From assembly GCF_045679555.1 (NCBI RefSeq), contig NC_092092.1, forward strand, positions 19,948,469 through 20,012,468: a DNA stretch of 64,000 nt, given 5' to 3'. The position numbers and the translations under genes were made by a program. Below are positions 23,501 to 34,842 of the stretch, piece after piece. How positions within the stretch are numbered: the stretch's first letter is position 1; each line of letters opens with the position of its first letter. This DNA comes from Salvelinus alpinus. Its lineage: Eukaryota; Chordata; Actinopteri; Salmoniformes; Salmonidae. Below the pieces are notes generated by a model. It saw only the letters and a program-made list of their open reading frames with translations. It was not told the origin of the DNA and did no database searches.

Positions 23501-25241
23501 GTGTGTTTTGGATATTCATTTATTATTTTTTTTAATAATAATTAAAAGAACATGTAATAACGCTTAAATACCAATGAACTACACTAGCAAAGTTACATTT
23601 CCTGACCAAAATGTGTGTGCTTGCGTCAACTGTCTTACAGTAGTTGTATGGTAGTGGAAGAAGAAGTACATGCACCTTGTCCAGCTGCACCCAGAGGTGG
23701 TCTGTGATCTGCAGTGTCATCTCCTGTTCGTCGTAGTGCCGTTTCTGCAACAGCGGCGGCGCCAGCCTGAGAAGCTCCTCCTCCATAGTTTCGAAAAGGT
23801 CCTCCATGTCGCCGTGTTCCGTGGTTCCAAACTTCAGCAGCTGCTCCACCTCTGCCTCGTGGGACACCTCCAGCTTCAAATCAAACTTTATGCATTTAAA
23901 ATTGCAACACACAGTAAAACAATACGATGACATCTATAACAGTAATATCATTGATTGATTAAACGCCAAGCTACAAAGGTGTGTTTTAAATGTGATTTAA
24001 AAACCTCAATTGTGCCCCCCCCCCATTACCTTGGGGTGGTAGCGCTTCTTCTCTGTGTAAGACACGTGCTCCACCTTCACTGTCTGGATCTTGCGAGGCT
24101 CTCCATTGCTCTCCAGCTTGAGATCTGACAACCTGCAGTGAGGCTGCAGCTGGAACTCTTTGAAGGGCTTCTCCAGTCCTTTCTCATAGTACATCTGGAG
24201 CACGCCTCCAGACAGCAGACGCAGGTAAATGGGGCCCCACTGTCGGGACGACATTCGGTTTTTCTTCTCTGGGATCCTCAGCATTAAAGACCAGCCGTCT
24301 CTCCTCTCGCTACGGAACAGACCGTGAGAGACGAAGGCTGGTGATGGTCCCTCCTTGACCGCCTCCCTGTCTCTTACTCCTCTCCTCTCCCCCCTCTCCA
24401 TCCCTACTCCTTCCTCTGTGTCATTGTCTTCCTCGGCCCGCAGGCCCTCCAGCTTGTGGCAGATGTAGGAGTAGGAGCTCTGGAGCTGGTCTGGTCGAGG
24501 AGGCTCATTGCCGTCTTTCGTCCGAATGAAGAAGCGAGGCAGACTAGAACCTCCAGCCTCGGAGTCAGAAGATGAGCTCCCAGAGTCCACGCTATGCCCA
24601 CCAGCCCCCTCCCAGAATGGGTTGAAATGTCCCGGGTCCCCCTGGAAGGAGGATAATGTACTGGGGCCATCGGAGACCGAGACGGAGACGTCACCCTGGG
24701 GATGTGTGGTGGTGCCGGTAGTGGTGGCCTGGTCTGGGCCAGGGGGAGAAGAAGAATAAGGCACAGAGGCAGAGGATGAACTGGAAAAACTACGGAAGAA
24801 ATCGTGCTGATCCCAGGGCCTGCAATGGAAAGGTAATGCGCCGGTAGGAGGAACCTCCCTCACCGGAGTGCAAAGAGGAGTGTTGCAGGGCACACAGGAA
24901 CTTCCATTGAGGTTAAAGTGCATTGGAGGGGAGCTGGATTCAAGGGAACTGCTGAAGATCCAGGATGGATCTCCCACTGGGGGCAGTATCAGCTTTAGTC
25001 CATTGGGACGGGGGATTGTCTTTAACCCTGTCGTTGTCACACTACCTGGGGCTGTCTTCAGAGGTGTAGAGGCAAAGGAAGGGGGTGAACTTGTCTTTGC
25101 CCCTGGTGACTTCAGGGGTGTTGCGGCCAACTTTGTCCCACTCTCTGGGATCTTCAAGGGGGTTGAGGCAAAAGAAGGAGACGTAGACGTTCTCCCCTCA
25201 TCCTCGAAGGTCACCCAGTTTGGATTGTTCACGGAGCACAT
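20452..25241 (-). CDS. ston1: Stonin-1 (endocytic sorting adaptor), complete
   Basis: Six coding exons: 25,241-24,030, 23,873-23,676, 22,304-22,164, 21,939-21,420, 21,040-20,838 and 20,517-20,452. All junctions keep the frame and give 779 codons (human stonin-1 is about 735). The start MCSVNNPNWVTFEDE matches the vertebrate stonin-1 N-terminus, with a WVxF motif at residues 9-12 of the kind that binds the AP-2 alpha ear. Residues about 13-300 are Ser/Pro-rich and disordered, with an NPF motif at 207-209 able to bind EH-domain proteins. The stonin homology domain starts near residue 305 (GWSLMLRIPEKKNRMSSRQW) and the mu-homology domain fills the C-terminal ~320 residues. Stonins are cytosolic adaptors at clathrin-coated pits, acting in cargo-selective endocytosis. 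It lies between ppp1r21 and the TFIIA-like exon on the same strand, as in human. Identification is firm; the exact edges of exons 2 and 3 are the least certain. Confidence 0.93.
20838..21040 (-). CDS. ston1: ston1 coding exon 5
   Basis: Continues the split codon and encodes VDHPHTFSCKLELGSDQEIP and SDWYPFVTM through ESDIQPQKHV to HYHCQ, then GTAAGG. The human sequence here reads LELGSDQEIPSDWYPFAT, a near match. Confidence 0.93.
21420..21939 (-). CDS. ston1: ston1 coding exon 4
   Basis: 173 codons plus one base: the central mu-homology domain, with DCHFHKCINDLEFHRSRLLK, VVTVQGAYVELQAFLNM and MNRNACLGSV, close to human stonin-1. Acceptor tttcag and donor GTAAGG are both strong. Confidence 0.93.
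22164..22304 (-). CDS. ston1: ston1 coding exon 3
   Basis: 47 codons, DGVLMDRAAMTRIHCLAFLN to SYGSGSEE, the start of the mu-homology domain (human counterpart contains CFLTLNDLELPKRDESY). The donor is the weak GTTTAG, but the frame and the homology on both sides require the exon. Confidence 0.85.
22690..23515 (+). mobile_element. LINE 3'-UTR-like insertion in ston1 intron 2
   Basis: A long block containing A-rich linkers, ggtggccagcagagatagat, a CA-rich patch, a G-rich tract (23,229-23,340) and gacgtgcccttgtgcagggc. I recognise this as the 3' untranslated part of a common salmonid L1-type LINE. No coding frame. It lies antisense to ston1. Confidence 0.5.
23676..23873 (-). CDS. ston1: ston1 coding exon 2
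   Basis: 66 codons, LEVSHEAEVEQLLKFG to WVQLDK, completing the stonin homology domain. The acceptor (ttgaag) has a poor pyrimidine tract. It was chosen because it preserves the frame and family length, and a shorter exon start a few bases downstream is possible. Confidence 0.85.
24030..25241 (-). CDS. ston1: ston1 coding exon 1
   Basis: Codons 1-404: start, disordered region and first part of the stonin homology domain, ending YHPK before GTAATG. The segment at residues 22-62 is an internal duplication: PSFASTPLK occurs twice, with AATPLK between. The start is chosen because MCSVNNPNWVTF aligns with the conserved stonin-1 N-terminus. Confidence 0.92.
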
Positions 25242-25333
25242 GGCTTTGGTAGTTTGTTGTCAAGGTTCAAGTCAGCACTTCCTGCTTCTGTTGTTGTCGT
25301 TATCCTCAGACTCCGCCACAGGGGTCTTCCCTG
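25242..25333 (-). other. ston1 5' UTR and upstream acceptor
   Basis: Just upstream of the ston1 start the minus strand reads gtgtttcag/cagggaagac, a plausible acceptor at about 25,333 joining a non-coding first exon to the coding exon. A frame runs on without ATG. The upstream exon was not located. Confidence 0.45.
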
Positions 25334-26501
25334 CTGAAACACTGAACAGAACATAGTCATAGATTAGAACACAGAGTATCAGAAAATAATATTTTTTCCG
25401 TAGAATCTACAGTTATTATATATAGATGCATTTGCTTTGAAAGATATCAGGCATCTCTTGTTTACACTGAGAAATTACCCTACAGTGTCCCTTAGTGAGC
25501 ATTCTGGCCTAAGAGACAGCTACAGTTAGTGATGCCAGATAGGGTCGTTTCATGGGCTACTTTTAGTAGATTGGAGGGGGATTTCGGCTCAGATTCACCT
25601 GCAAAGTGTCATGAAAATCTAGCAACACAGTGCAGTTAGATGATGTCCCCTCAGCCACTCGGCGACATTAAATTTCCCACATGACTGTTGGTTTAATTAT
25701 TTAATAGCTTGTGTGTTGGTATGTTGGCGCGTTTCTTTTTTCCTTTTTATTTGTGGCAATTCAGCAACTGGCTCCGTGTGGTAATATTTACAATAATGCA
25801 CTTTGTGCTAGGAATAAATTCAAGTAAAATACATAAGAGGGGAGGAAAAATATAGTACAGCTCTTTGCTGTGTCTAAGTGTCTTGTCACCAGTCAACCAC
25901 ACACACTCCATGTGTTCTTTCACTGGAATTGAGTAGGATAAATATAGAAACACTGAATATGCTAGTGGACACTGCTGAGTAACATTTGGCTAAACGCTAC
26001 AGCTGCAGCCTTGTTGAATGAAAAGGCAGAGAGGTACATCTCTGCTCTGTCAGCCACTACCAGAGGAATTGGGGTCAATTTCAATTTGGGTTGAACTTCA
26101 GGCGTCAGCGCCCTCCTATTCAAAGGTGGTGAAATTTTTAATAAATTTGAATAAAATGTAGGGTTTTGGAACTTGTAGATAAATTGTGATGGATGAAAAT
26201 ACCATGCTCTGGTAGGAAATGTAGAAGATGGAACTGAATTGGGATTGGGTGGAGGGGAACCCAAAGCCTGGGTAGGATTCAGGAAACGTGTCACTGGCAC
26301 TCGAGCAGAGAACCAATCATCCTCTTTATTCGCCATCTGTGATAACTAGGCTGTGGAACACTGGAACAGCTGGTGTGAGGGTTCTGGATTATTTAACAGC
26401 TGGTGAGATATGAGGCACAGACACTACTGTGCTGTGGTGTAATGGGAATTGGAAAATCCAAGCATAATGAATGTCCTCATAGGATTTAGTTAGTTACACC
26501 T

Positions 26502-26503
<2 letters not shown>
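25334..26503. other. No gene seen
   Basis: Upstream flank of ston1. A 124-codon minus frame (26,336-25,962, MANKEDDWFSARVPVTRFLN) has no recognised family and no splice context. No clear repeat ends. Confidence 0.35.

Positions 26504-26542
<39 letters not shown>
26504..26542. repeat. (TA)n microsatellite
   Basis: An uninterrupted run of about 19 TA dinucleotides that merges into the TA target site of the adjacent Tc1-like element. Confidence 0.9.
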
Positions 26543-26545
<3 letters not shown>

Positions 26546-27753
26546 TACAATACCAAAAGTATGTGAACACCTGCTTGTTGAACATCTCATTCTAAAATCA
26601 TGGGCATTAATATAGAGTTGGTGCTGCCTTTGCTGCTATAACAACCTCCACTCTTCTGGGAAGGCTTTCCATTAGATGTTGGAACATTGCTGCAGGGAAT
26701 TGTTTCCATTCAGCCACAAGAGCATTAGTGAGGTCGGGCACTGATGAGTGATTAGGTCTGGCTCGCAGTCGGCATTCCAATTCATCCCAAAGGTGTTTGA
26801 TGGGTTTGAGGTCAGGGCTCTGTGCAGGCCAGTCAAGTTCTTCCACACCAATCTCGACAAACCATTTCTGTATGGACCTCGCTTTGTGCACAGGGGCATT
26901 GTCATGCTGAAACAGGAAAGGGCCTTCTCCAGATTGTTGCCACAAAGTTGGAAGCACAGAATCGTCTAGAATGTCATTGTATGCTGCAGCATTAAGATTT
27001 TCCCTTCACTGGAACTACGGGGCCTAGTGCAAACCATGAAAAACAGCCCCAGACCAGTATTCCTCCTCCACCAACCTTTACAGTTGGCACTATGCATTCG
27101 GGCAGGTTGTGTTTTCTTGGCATCCGCAAACCCAGATTTGTCCGTCGGACTGCCAGATGGTGAAGCGTGATTCATCAATCCAGAAAATGCGTTTCTAATG
27201 AGTCCAATGGCGGCGAGCTTTACAACATTCCAGCTGACACTTGGCATTGCGCATGGTGATCTTAGGCTTGTGTGTGGCTGCTCGGCCATGGAAACCCATT
27301 CCATGAAGCTCTCGACAAACAGTTCTTGTGCTGACTTTGCTTCCAGAGGCTGTTTGGAGCTCGTTAGTGAGTGTTGCAACTGAGGACAGACAATTTGTAC
27401 GCGCTTCAGCACTCTGCGTTCCCGTTCTGTGAGCTTGTGTGGCTTACCACTTCGTGGCTGAACCGTTGTCGCTCCTAAACGTTTTCACTTCACAATTACA
27501 GCACTTAGAGTTCACCGGGGCAGTTCTAGCAGGGCATAAATTTGACAGACTTTTTGGAAAGGTGTTATCCTATGACGGTGCCGTGCTGAAAGTCAATGAG
27601 CTCTTCAGTAAGGCCATTCTATTGCCAATGTTTGTCTATGGAGATTGCATGGCTGTGTGGTCTATTTTTATACACCTGTCAGCAACGGATGTGGCTGAAA
27701 TAGTCAAATACACTAATTGGATGGGGTGTCTACATACTTTTGTATATATAGTG
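26543..27753 (-). mobile_element. Tc1-like transposon 3
   Basis: Inverted ends cactacaataccaaaagtat and its partner (atacttttgtatatatagtg) ending at 27,753, both flanked by TA. At about 1.2 kb it is somewhat short. The transposase is on the minus strand and broken. Confidence 0.9.
26607..27412 (-). pseudogene. Tc1-like transposase, broken
   Basis: The minus frame 26,957-26,607 holds the C-terminal catalytic part: FQHDNAPVHKARSIQKWF with the second aspartate, WPAQSPDLKPIKHLWDELE, and VEVVIAAKAAPTLY. In PIKHLW the usual glutamate of PIEHLW has become lysine, so one catalytic residue is lost. Upstream sequence to 27,412 corresponds to the remaining part but lies in shifted frames with stops. 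Confidence 0.85.
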
Positions 27754-27875
27754 TACTGTAAACCTCATTCCCAGACTAATTGCTAGAGAAAGAGCCGGAT
27801 GGTGGAAAAATCTAATACAATGGTTACTGCATAGCCTATTATGTGGAAGTAGTTTCTTAAGAGCTGTGGAAATAT

Positions 27876-27940
27876 AGCCTGTTCCCAGATCTGATTTGCA
27901 AGACATCACTGACAGATCTGGGACCAGGCTATTCGAAATA
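27876..27940. repeat. Small palindromic MITE
   Basis: agcctgttcccagatctg pairs with cagatctgggaccaggct. The same family is at 50,326-50,412 and 50,566-50,639 within ppp1r21 introns. Non-coding. Confidence 0.7.
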
Positions 27941-28329
27941 TAGGCTAGTACATTATCCTGAGCTCTGATGTCATTCATGTCCTCCACCCTAGCCTCGGCC
28001 CCAGCTGTTAAAGATTTCCAAGTTAGAGAATATGGCAGAATGGAGAGCAGACACGCTGTAATCAACATACCATCTAGCAATTGATTCCCAGTCAACCTCA
28101 GCAGCCAATTGTGCCTTGGCTGTGACACGCTGGCAACACTGCTCTTGCCAGCAGCAGCAGCAGCAATGACAGTAGTAACACCCAGACAGAGGCAGATCAA
28201 CTGGTTTCAATCTGTATCTGTCACAGCCACCGACCTCACCACAGAGATGGAGGCCTAACTTACATTACATTTACCACAGTCAATGGGTTAAATGTAATAG
28301 GGCAAGGTTCCCTTGATGCTATAATGAAG

Positions 28330-29210
28330 TATATGGATGGAGCTCAGGAATCAGTAGGAATACTGATCTAGGATCAGTTTTTCATTTTCGATCATAATGA
28401 ATCAACGGGTGTATTTATTTTACAAATAATTTCCTGCAATTCTACAGTTTGACATGACTTAAAATACCCCTCTAGGGGCATAATAAAGGGTATATGGATG
28501 GGTATTTTGAAAACACAGTATAAGTGGAAAGAAAACCGCTAACTTCCTGCATTTCAACACGTTTTGCCATGGGGCAGAGAAAAAAGTTAGCTGTTTTATA
28601 GCTGATCTCATGCTATTCACATTTTGTCATGAGGATTAGACATCATTTTGTAGTTTTAAAGTTAATTTCCTTCTACTCTACACATTTCGCCATGAGACAG
28701 AGACAATGTTGGAGTTTTCAAGTAGCTTTCCAGTGAAAATCTCACTTTTAAAAGTTAATATTCTCATAACTCATACCCAAATAATGTTGTTGACTCCTCT
28801 TATACTCGTGTTTTGTGGCCAGCGCATAAATTGGAGGGGGAAAAAACACTTCAAAAGCCCCACCTCAAACGTGTATCTCAAACAGACCATTTAAAAAATG
28901 CTTGCTATCTCCTCAGAGGATGATGTCATCCTCCTGAGCAAGATGAGCTGGCCAATCAGCAGTCTACTGACATTAATATTTTATGACCGCTATATACGCC
29001 CACACCATTCTGTTGTTGGGGTTCGCCCACACCATTCCTACACAGAAAAGCTGCTTTTGAACATACTTAATTTTAAAAACATTGTAAAGAAAACTATTTT
29101 ACTCATATTGTAGTTAATTATATGTCATATTTCATAGAAATCTGGAAACACTGGACAGTTACTTTAAAAGTTGACTTTGGGCAAAAATGCAAAAACAACT
29201 TCTTTTAAAC
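28330..29210. repeat. Unclassified dispersed-repeat-like region
   Basis: Contains several similar cattttgccatgrggcagag motifs (28,560-28,700) and a duplicated cccacaccattc pair (28,999-29,037). A 71-codon plus frame at 28,898 has no family match. I believe this is a non-coding salmonid repeat but cannot name it. Confidence 0.35.
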
Positions 29211-29986
29211 TGTATAACTGATCAATGCACCATCATACCAGGTCATTTAATGATTAAAAACAAAACAAAACGTTAGGAATAAGATATTTGGCTACAGAAG
29301 TGTAATTTCTTACTGATTTCTACAGCTTCCGCCCAAAAACAAATCCTGTGAAATAACATCAACACATACTGGAGAAGTTGTTGTCTAGCTACAAGTGGCT
29401 AGCTTAGCTAACAAACTAGCTACATCGGTCGTGGCTTGCATGAGAGCTGGGTCATTAAAATGAGGACCATCCTCTCCCTCCTTCTTATGGACTCACTGAA
29501 CTATGGTTTGATCTAGCAGTGCTTCAATAGCCTTGTAGACGACAGGCTAAGTGAGCAATGGATCCAGCAGTGCTTCAGCCTTAAAACCACGTTCTGCAAT
29601 TGTTCCTGCTGTTTAATGGTCATTTAAATTAATCCCATTGATTCAGGCCTGTTGAAATGACAGAATGTGGACTTTAAGGAGGAAGAACCTTGTATTGAGG
29701 CTAACTGAACCTTGCTCCAGTCCAATACTGGCAACTCCTGCAGTTCACTTCCAAACAGTACTGCCACCTCCATCAGCCTGTTCCAAAGAGATGGAGCAGA
29801 GAAATATTGTGGTCCTAAATGTATTGTCACGCTAGCAGGAGTTCTGACCAGGCTAGTAGATGGGGGAATGAAAGGTTACTAAATCTACAAAGGCAGAAAA
29901 GAACAGACATTCTAATCATTCCTAAGGGACAGAGCAGCATGCACACAGGAAATACCAGCCTACTCTACTGCTTCTGCACAAACATA
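29211..29986. other. No gene seen
   Basis: AT-rich intergenic DNA without recognisable exon, RNA gene or transposon terminus. Confidence 0.35.
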
Positions 29987-29996
29987 CACACACACA

Positions 29997-30044
<48 letters not shown>
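29987..30044. repeat. (CA)n microsatellite
   Basis: A nearly pure CA run of about 28 repeats with one TA interruption near 30,001. Confidence 0.95.
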
Positions 30045-30045
<1 letters not shown>

Positions 30046-30524
30046 CAAACATCAACTCAATGTCAGTCTCTGTCAATGGGTTCACATACACTGTAAATGA
30101 CAGTGATTACACTGTACTGTACACTACCGTTCAAGAGTTTGGGGTCACTTAGAAATGTCCTTGTTTTTTAAAGAAAAGCACATTTTTGTCCATTAAAATA
30201 ACATCAAATTGATCAGAAATACAGTGTAGGCATTGATCAGAAATACAGTGTAGGCATTGTTAATGTTTTAAATTACTATTGTAGCTGGAAACGGCAGATT
30301 TTGTATGGAATATCTACATAGGCGTACAGAGGCCCATTATCAGCAACCATCACTCCTGTGTTCCAATGGCACGTTGTGTTAGTTAATTATTAGAAAACCC
30401 ATTTGCAATTATGTTAGCACAGCTGAAAACTATTGTTCTGATTAAAAAGCCAATAAAACTGGCCTTCTTTAGACTAGTTGAGTATCTGGAGCATCAACAT
30501 TTGTGGGTTCGAGTACAGGCTCAA

Positions 30525-30876
30525 AATGGCTACAAACAAAGACCTTTCTTCTGAAACTCGTTAGTCTATTCTTGTTCTGAGAAAGGAAGGCTATTCCATT
30601 CCAGAAATTGCCAAGAAACTGAAGATCTGGTACAACGCTGTGTACTACTCCCTTCACAGAACAGCGCAAACTGGCCCTAACCAGAATAGGAAGAGGAGTG
30701 GGAGGCTCCAGTGCACAACTGAGCAAGAGGACAAGTACATTAGATTGTCTAGTTTGAGAAACAGACGCCTCACAAGTCCTCAACTGGCAGCTTCATTAAA
30801 TAGTACCCGCAAAACACCAGTCTCAACGTCAACAGTGAAGAGGCGACTCCGGGATGCTGGCCTTCTAGGCAGAGTT
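30525..30876 (+). pseudogene. Tc1 transposase N-terminal fragment
   Basis: The plus strand reads ATKGLS-like start sequence (atggctacaaacaaagacct), then an in-frame stop (tag) at about 30,562, followed by helix-turn-helix sequence and the hook region NRKRSGRLQCTTEQEDKYIR. It ends with STVKRRLRDAGLLG where the inverted duplication begins. The catalytic domain is absent. Confidence 0.7.
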
Positions 30877-31074
30877 CCTCTGTCCAGTGTGTGTTCTTTT
30901 GCCCATCTTAATATTTTCTTTTTATTGGCCAGTCTGAGATATGGCTTTTTCGTTGCAACTCTGCGTAGAAGGCCAGCATCCCGGAGTCGCCTCTTCACTG
31001 TTGACGTTGAGACTGGTGTTTTGCGGGTACTATTCAAACTAGACAATCTAATGTACTTGTCCTCTTGCTCAGTT
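30717..31074. repeat. Hairpin inside Tc1-like element
   Basis: 30,717-30,876 is inverted at 30,957-31,074: ggatgctggccttctaggca against gtagaaggccagcatcccgg, and aactgagcaagaggacaagt against acttgtcctcttgctcagtt. The right arm lacks about 40-55 bases present in the left. The 80-base loop is also transposase-derived. Confidence 0.85.
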
Positions 31075-32564
31075 GACAGAGATGGCCGCCTCGCTTCGCG
31101 TTCCTAGGAAACTATGCAGTATTTTGTTTTTTTATGTGTTATTTCTTACATTGGTACCCCAGGTAATCTTAGGTTTCATTACATACAGTCGGGAGGAACT
31201 ACTGAATATAAGAGCAACGTCAACTCACCATCATTACAACCAGGAATATGACTCTCCCGAAGCGGTTCCTGTGTTCTGCCTTCCACCCAGTACAATGGAT
31301 CTGATCCCAGCTGGCGACCCTAAACAACGACGCCGTAAAAGGGGAAAACGAAGCGGTCTTCTGGTCAGGCTTCGGAGACGGGCACATCGCGCTCCACTCC
31401 CTAGCATACTACTCACCAATGTCCAGTCTCTTGACAACAAGGTTGATGAAATCCGAGCAAGGGTAACATTCCAGAGAGACATCAGAGACTGTAACGTTCT
31501 TTGCTTCACGGAAACATGGCTCACTCGAGAGACGGACGGAGTCGGTGCAGCCAGCTGGTTTCTTCACGCATCGCGCCGACAGAAACAAACATCTTTCTGG
31601 TAAGAAGAGGGGCGGGGGTGTATGCCTTATGATTAACGAGACGTGGTGTGATCATAACAACATACAGGAACTCAAGTCATTCTGTTCACCTGATTTAGAA
31701 TTCCTCACAATCAAATGTCGACCGCATTATCTACCAAGGGAATTCTCTTCGATTATAATCACAGCCGTATATATTCCCCCCCAAGCAGACACATCGATGG
31801 CCCTGAACAAACTTTATTTGACTCTATGTAAACTGGAAACCACACACCCTGAGGCTGCATTCATCGTAGCTGGGGATTTTAACAAGGCTAATCTAAAAAC
31901 AAAACTCCCTAAATTCTATCAGCATATTGATTGTGCTACCAGGGCTGGTAAAACCTTGGATCATTGTTATACTAACTTCCGCGACTCATATAAGGTCCTC
32001 CCCCGCCCTCCTTTCGGAAAAGCTGACCACGACTCCATTTTGTTGCCTCCAGCCTACAAACAAAAACTAAAACAGCAAGCTCCCGCGCTCAGGTCTGTTC
32101 AACGCTGGTCCGACCAATCTGATTCCACGCTTCAAGACTGCTTCGATCACGTGGATTGGGATATGTTCCGCATTGCGTCCAACAACAACATTGACGAATA
32201 CGCTGATTCGGTGAGCGAGTTCATTAGAAAGTGCATTGACGATGTCGTACCCACAGCAACGATTAAAACATTCCCAAACCAGAAACCGTGGATTGATGGC
32301 AGCATTCGTGTGAAACTGAAAGCACGAACCACTGCTTTTAACCAGGGCAAGGTGACCGGAAACATGACCGAATACAAACAGTGTAGCTATTCCCTCCGCA
32401 AGGCAATCAAACAAGCTAAGTGCCAGTATAGAGACAAAGTAGAGTCGCAATTCAACAGCTCAGACACGAGGTATGTGGCAGGGTCTACAGTCAATCACGG
32501 ATTACAAAAAGAAAACCAGCCCCGTCGCGGACCAGGATGTCTTGCTCCCAGACAGACTAAATAA
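31073..32564 (+). pseudogene. LINE endonuclease region, frameshifted
   Basis: The first frame (31,073-31,603) contains LPSILLTNVQSLDNKVDEIR and VLCFTETWLTRE, the opening blocks of an APE-type endonuclease. The second (31,545-32,564) continues with GGGVCLMINE, AAFIVAGDFNKANLK (catalytic GDFN) and GKADHDSILL (catalytic DH). The shift between them is at about 31,545-31,605. Confidence 0.8.
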
Positions 32565-34424
32565 CTTTTTTGCTCGCTTTGAGGACAATACAGTGCCACT
32601 GACACGGCCCGCTACCAAAACCTGCGGGCTCTCCTTCACTGCAGCCGAGGTGAGTAAAACATTTAAACGTGTTAACCCTCGCAAGGCTGCAGGCCCAGAC
32701 GGCATTCCCAGCCGCGTCCTCAGAGCATGCACAGACCAGCTGGCTGGTGTGTTTAAGGACATATTCAATCAATCCTTATCCCATTCTGCTGTTCCCACAT
32801 GCTTCAAGAGGGCCACCATTGTTCCTGTTCCCAAGAAAGCTAAGGTAACTGAGCTAAACGACTACCGCTAACTGAGCTAGCACTCACTTCCGTCATCATG
32901 AAGTGCTTTGAGAGACTAGTCAAGGACCATATCACCTCCACCCTACCTGACACCCTAGACCCACTCCAATTTGCTTACCGACACAATAGGTCCACAGACG
33001 ACGCAATCGCAACCACACTGCACACTGCCCTAACCCATCTGGACAAGAGGAATACCTATGTGAGAATGCTGTTCATCGACTACAGCTCAGCATTTAACAC
33101 CATAGTACCCACCAAACTCGTCATCAAGCTCGAGACCCTGGGTCTCGACCCCGCCCTGTGCAACTGGGTCCTGGACTTCCTGACGGGCCGCCCCCAGGTG
33201 GTGAGGGTAGGTAACAACATCTCCACCCCGCTGATCCTCAACACTGGGGCCCCACAAGGGTGCGTTCTGAGCCCTCTCCTGTACTCCCTGTTCACCCACG
33301 ACTGCGTAGCCATGCACGCCTCCAACTCAATCATCAAGTTTGCGGACGACACTACAGTGGTAGGCTTGATTACCAACAACGACGAGACGGCCTACAGGGA
33401 GGAGGTGAGGGCACTCGGAGTGTGGTGTCAGGAAAATAACCTCACACTCAACGTCAACAAAACAAAGGAGATGATTGTGGACTTCAGGAAACAGCAGAGG
33501 GAGCACCCCCCTATCCACATCGACGGGACAGTAGTGGAGAAGGTGGAAAGTTTTAAGTTCCTCGGTGTACACATCACGGACAAACTGAATTGGTCCACCC
33601 ACACAGACAGCGTTGTGAAGAAGGCGCAGCAGCGCCTCTTCAACCTCAGGAGGCTGAAGAAATTCGGCTTGTCACCAAAAGCACTCACAAACTTCTACAG
33701 ATGCACAATCGAGAGCATCCTGTCGGGCTGTATCACCGCCTGGTACGGCAACTGCTCCGCCCACAACCGTTGGGCTCTCCAGAGGGTAGTGAGGTCTGCA
33801 CAACGCATCACCGGGGGCAAACTACCTGCCCTCCAGGACACCTACACCACCCGATGTCACAGGAAGGCCATAAAGATCATCAAGGACAACAACCACCCGA
33901 GCCACTGCCTGTTCACCCCGCTATCATCCAGAAGGCGAGGTCAGTACAGGTGCATCAAAGCAGGGACCGAGAGACTGAAAAACAGCTTCTATCTCAAGGC
34001 CATCAGACTGTTAAACAGCCACCACTAACATTTAGTGGCCGCTGCCAACATACTGACTCAACTCCAGCCACTTTAATAATGGGAATTGATGGAAATTATG
34101 TAAAAATGGATCACTAGCCACTTTAAACTATGCCACTTTATGTTTATATACCCTACATTACTCATCTCATATGTATATACTGTACTCTATACCATCTACT
34201 GCATCTTGCCTATGCCGTTCTGTACCATCACTCATTCATATATCTTTATGTACATATTCTTTATCCCTTTACACTTGTGTGTATAAGGTAGTAGTTGTGG
34301 AATTGTTAGGTTAGATTACTTGTTGGTTATTACTGCATTGTTGGAACTAGAAGCACAAGCATTTCGCTACACTCGCATTAACATCTGCTAACCATGTGTA
34401 TGTGACAAATAAATTTGATTTGAT
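31075..34424 (+). mobile_element. EN/RT LINE (Rex/CR1-like)
   Basis: A near full-length plus-strand non-LTR element inserted in a Tc1-like element. It starts about cagagatggccgcctcgc and ends with gacaaataaatttgatttg, the latter a 3' end familiar from a common salmonid LINE. ttgctca occurs just outside both ends (31,065-31,071 and 34,427-34,433), a possible 7-bp target duplication. Clade assignment is tentative. Confidence 0.75.
32473..34028 (+). pseudogene. LINE reverse transcriptase, frameshifted
   Basis: Frame 32,473-32,871 gives the linker and RT start ([39 protein letters not shown]) and hits a stop. Frame 32,898-34,028 gives [32 protein letters not shown], the catalytic [10 protein letters not shown] box (about 33,340-33,370), [13 protein letters not shown], and the C-terminal [20 protein letters not shown] to the end of the protein. 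The single break at about 32,872 separates otherwise well-preserved parts. Confidence 0.85.
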
Positions 34425-34695
34425 GGTTGCTCATATGGGCCTTTGTACGCCTATGTAGATATTCCATTAAAAATCTGCCATTTCCAGCTACAATAGTCAT
34501 TTACAACATTAGCAATGTCTACACAGTATGTCTGATCAATTTGATGTTATTTTAATGGACAAAAAAATTTGCTTTTCTTTCAAAAACAAGGACATTTCTA
34601 AGTGAACCCAAACTTTTGAACTGTACTGTACATGTCACTCAGGTTTGGTTGCTCATGTCAGCTGATTTACAATTTGAAGCCCAAACTTTTAGGGT

Positions 34696-34822
34696 TAGGG
34701 ACACCAATTAAGCCTACTCTTGGACTAAAAAGCATTTTAAATGGAACTTCTCCATTGAGCTTGCTTTTTAGGCATGGTTTCCCGGACACAAAATGTAATC
34801 TGTGTCCGGAAACCATCCCTTA
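34696..34822. repeat. Palindromic MITE
   Basis: The arms attaagcctactcttggact / ggtttcccggacac and their inverted partners (gtaatctgtgtccggaaacc) surround a central ccattgagcttgcttttta. Half copies occur at 19,427-19,515. Confidence 0.55.
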
Positions 34823-34842
34823 CTATATGAGACTCTTTTGTC

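Larger units (their letters stand above)
30122..34628 (+). mobile_element. Tc1-like transposon 4, split by a LINE
   Basis: Left end cactaccgttcaagagtttg and right end (reverse complement cagtacagttcaaaagtttg) next to TA on both sides. The left arm carries the transposase N-terminus and an internal hairpin (30,717-31,074). A LINE (31,075-34,424) occupies the interior and the second half of the transposase is missing. Confidence 0.85.

Noticed and set aside
25962-26336. 124-codon minus-strand frame MANKEDDWFSARV..., upstream of ston1
   Set aside because: No recognisable domain, no splice context, compositionally like chance open sequence.
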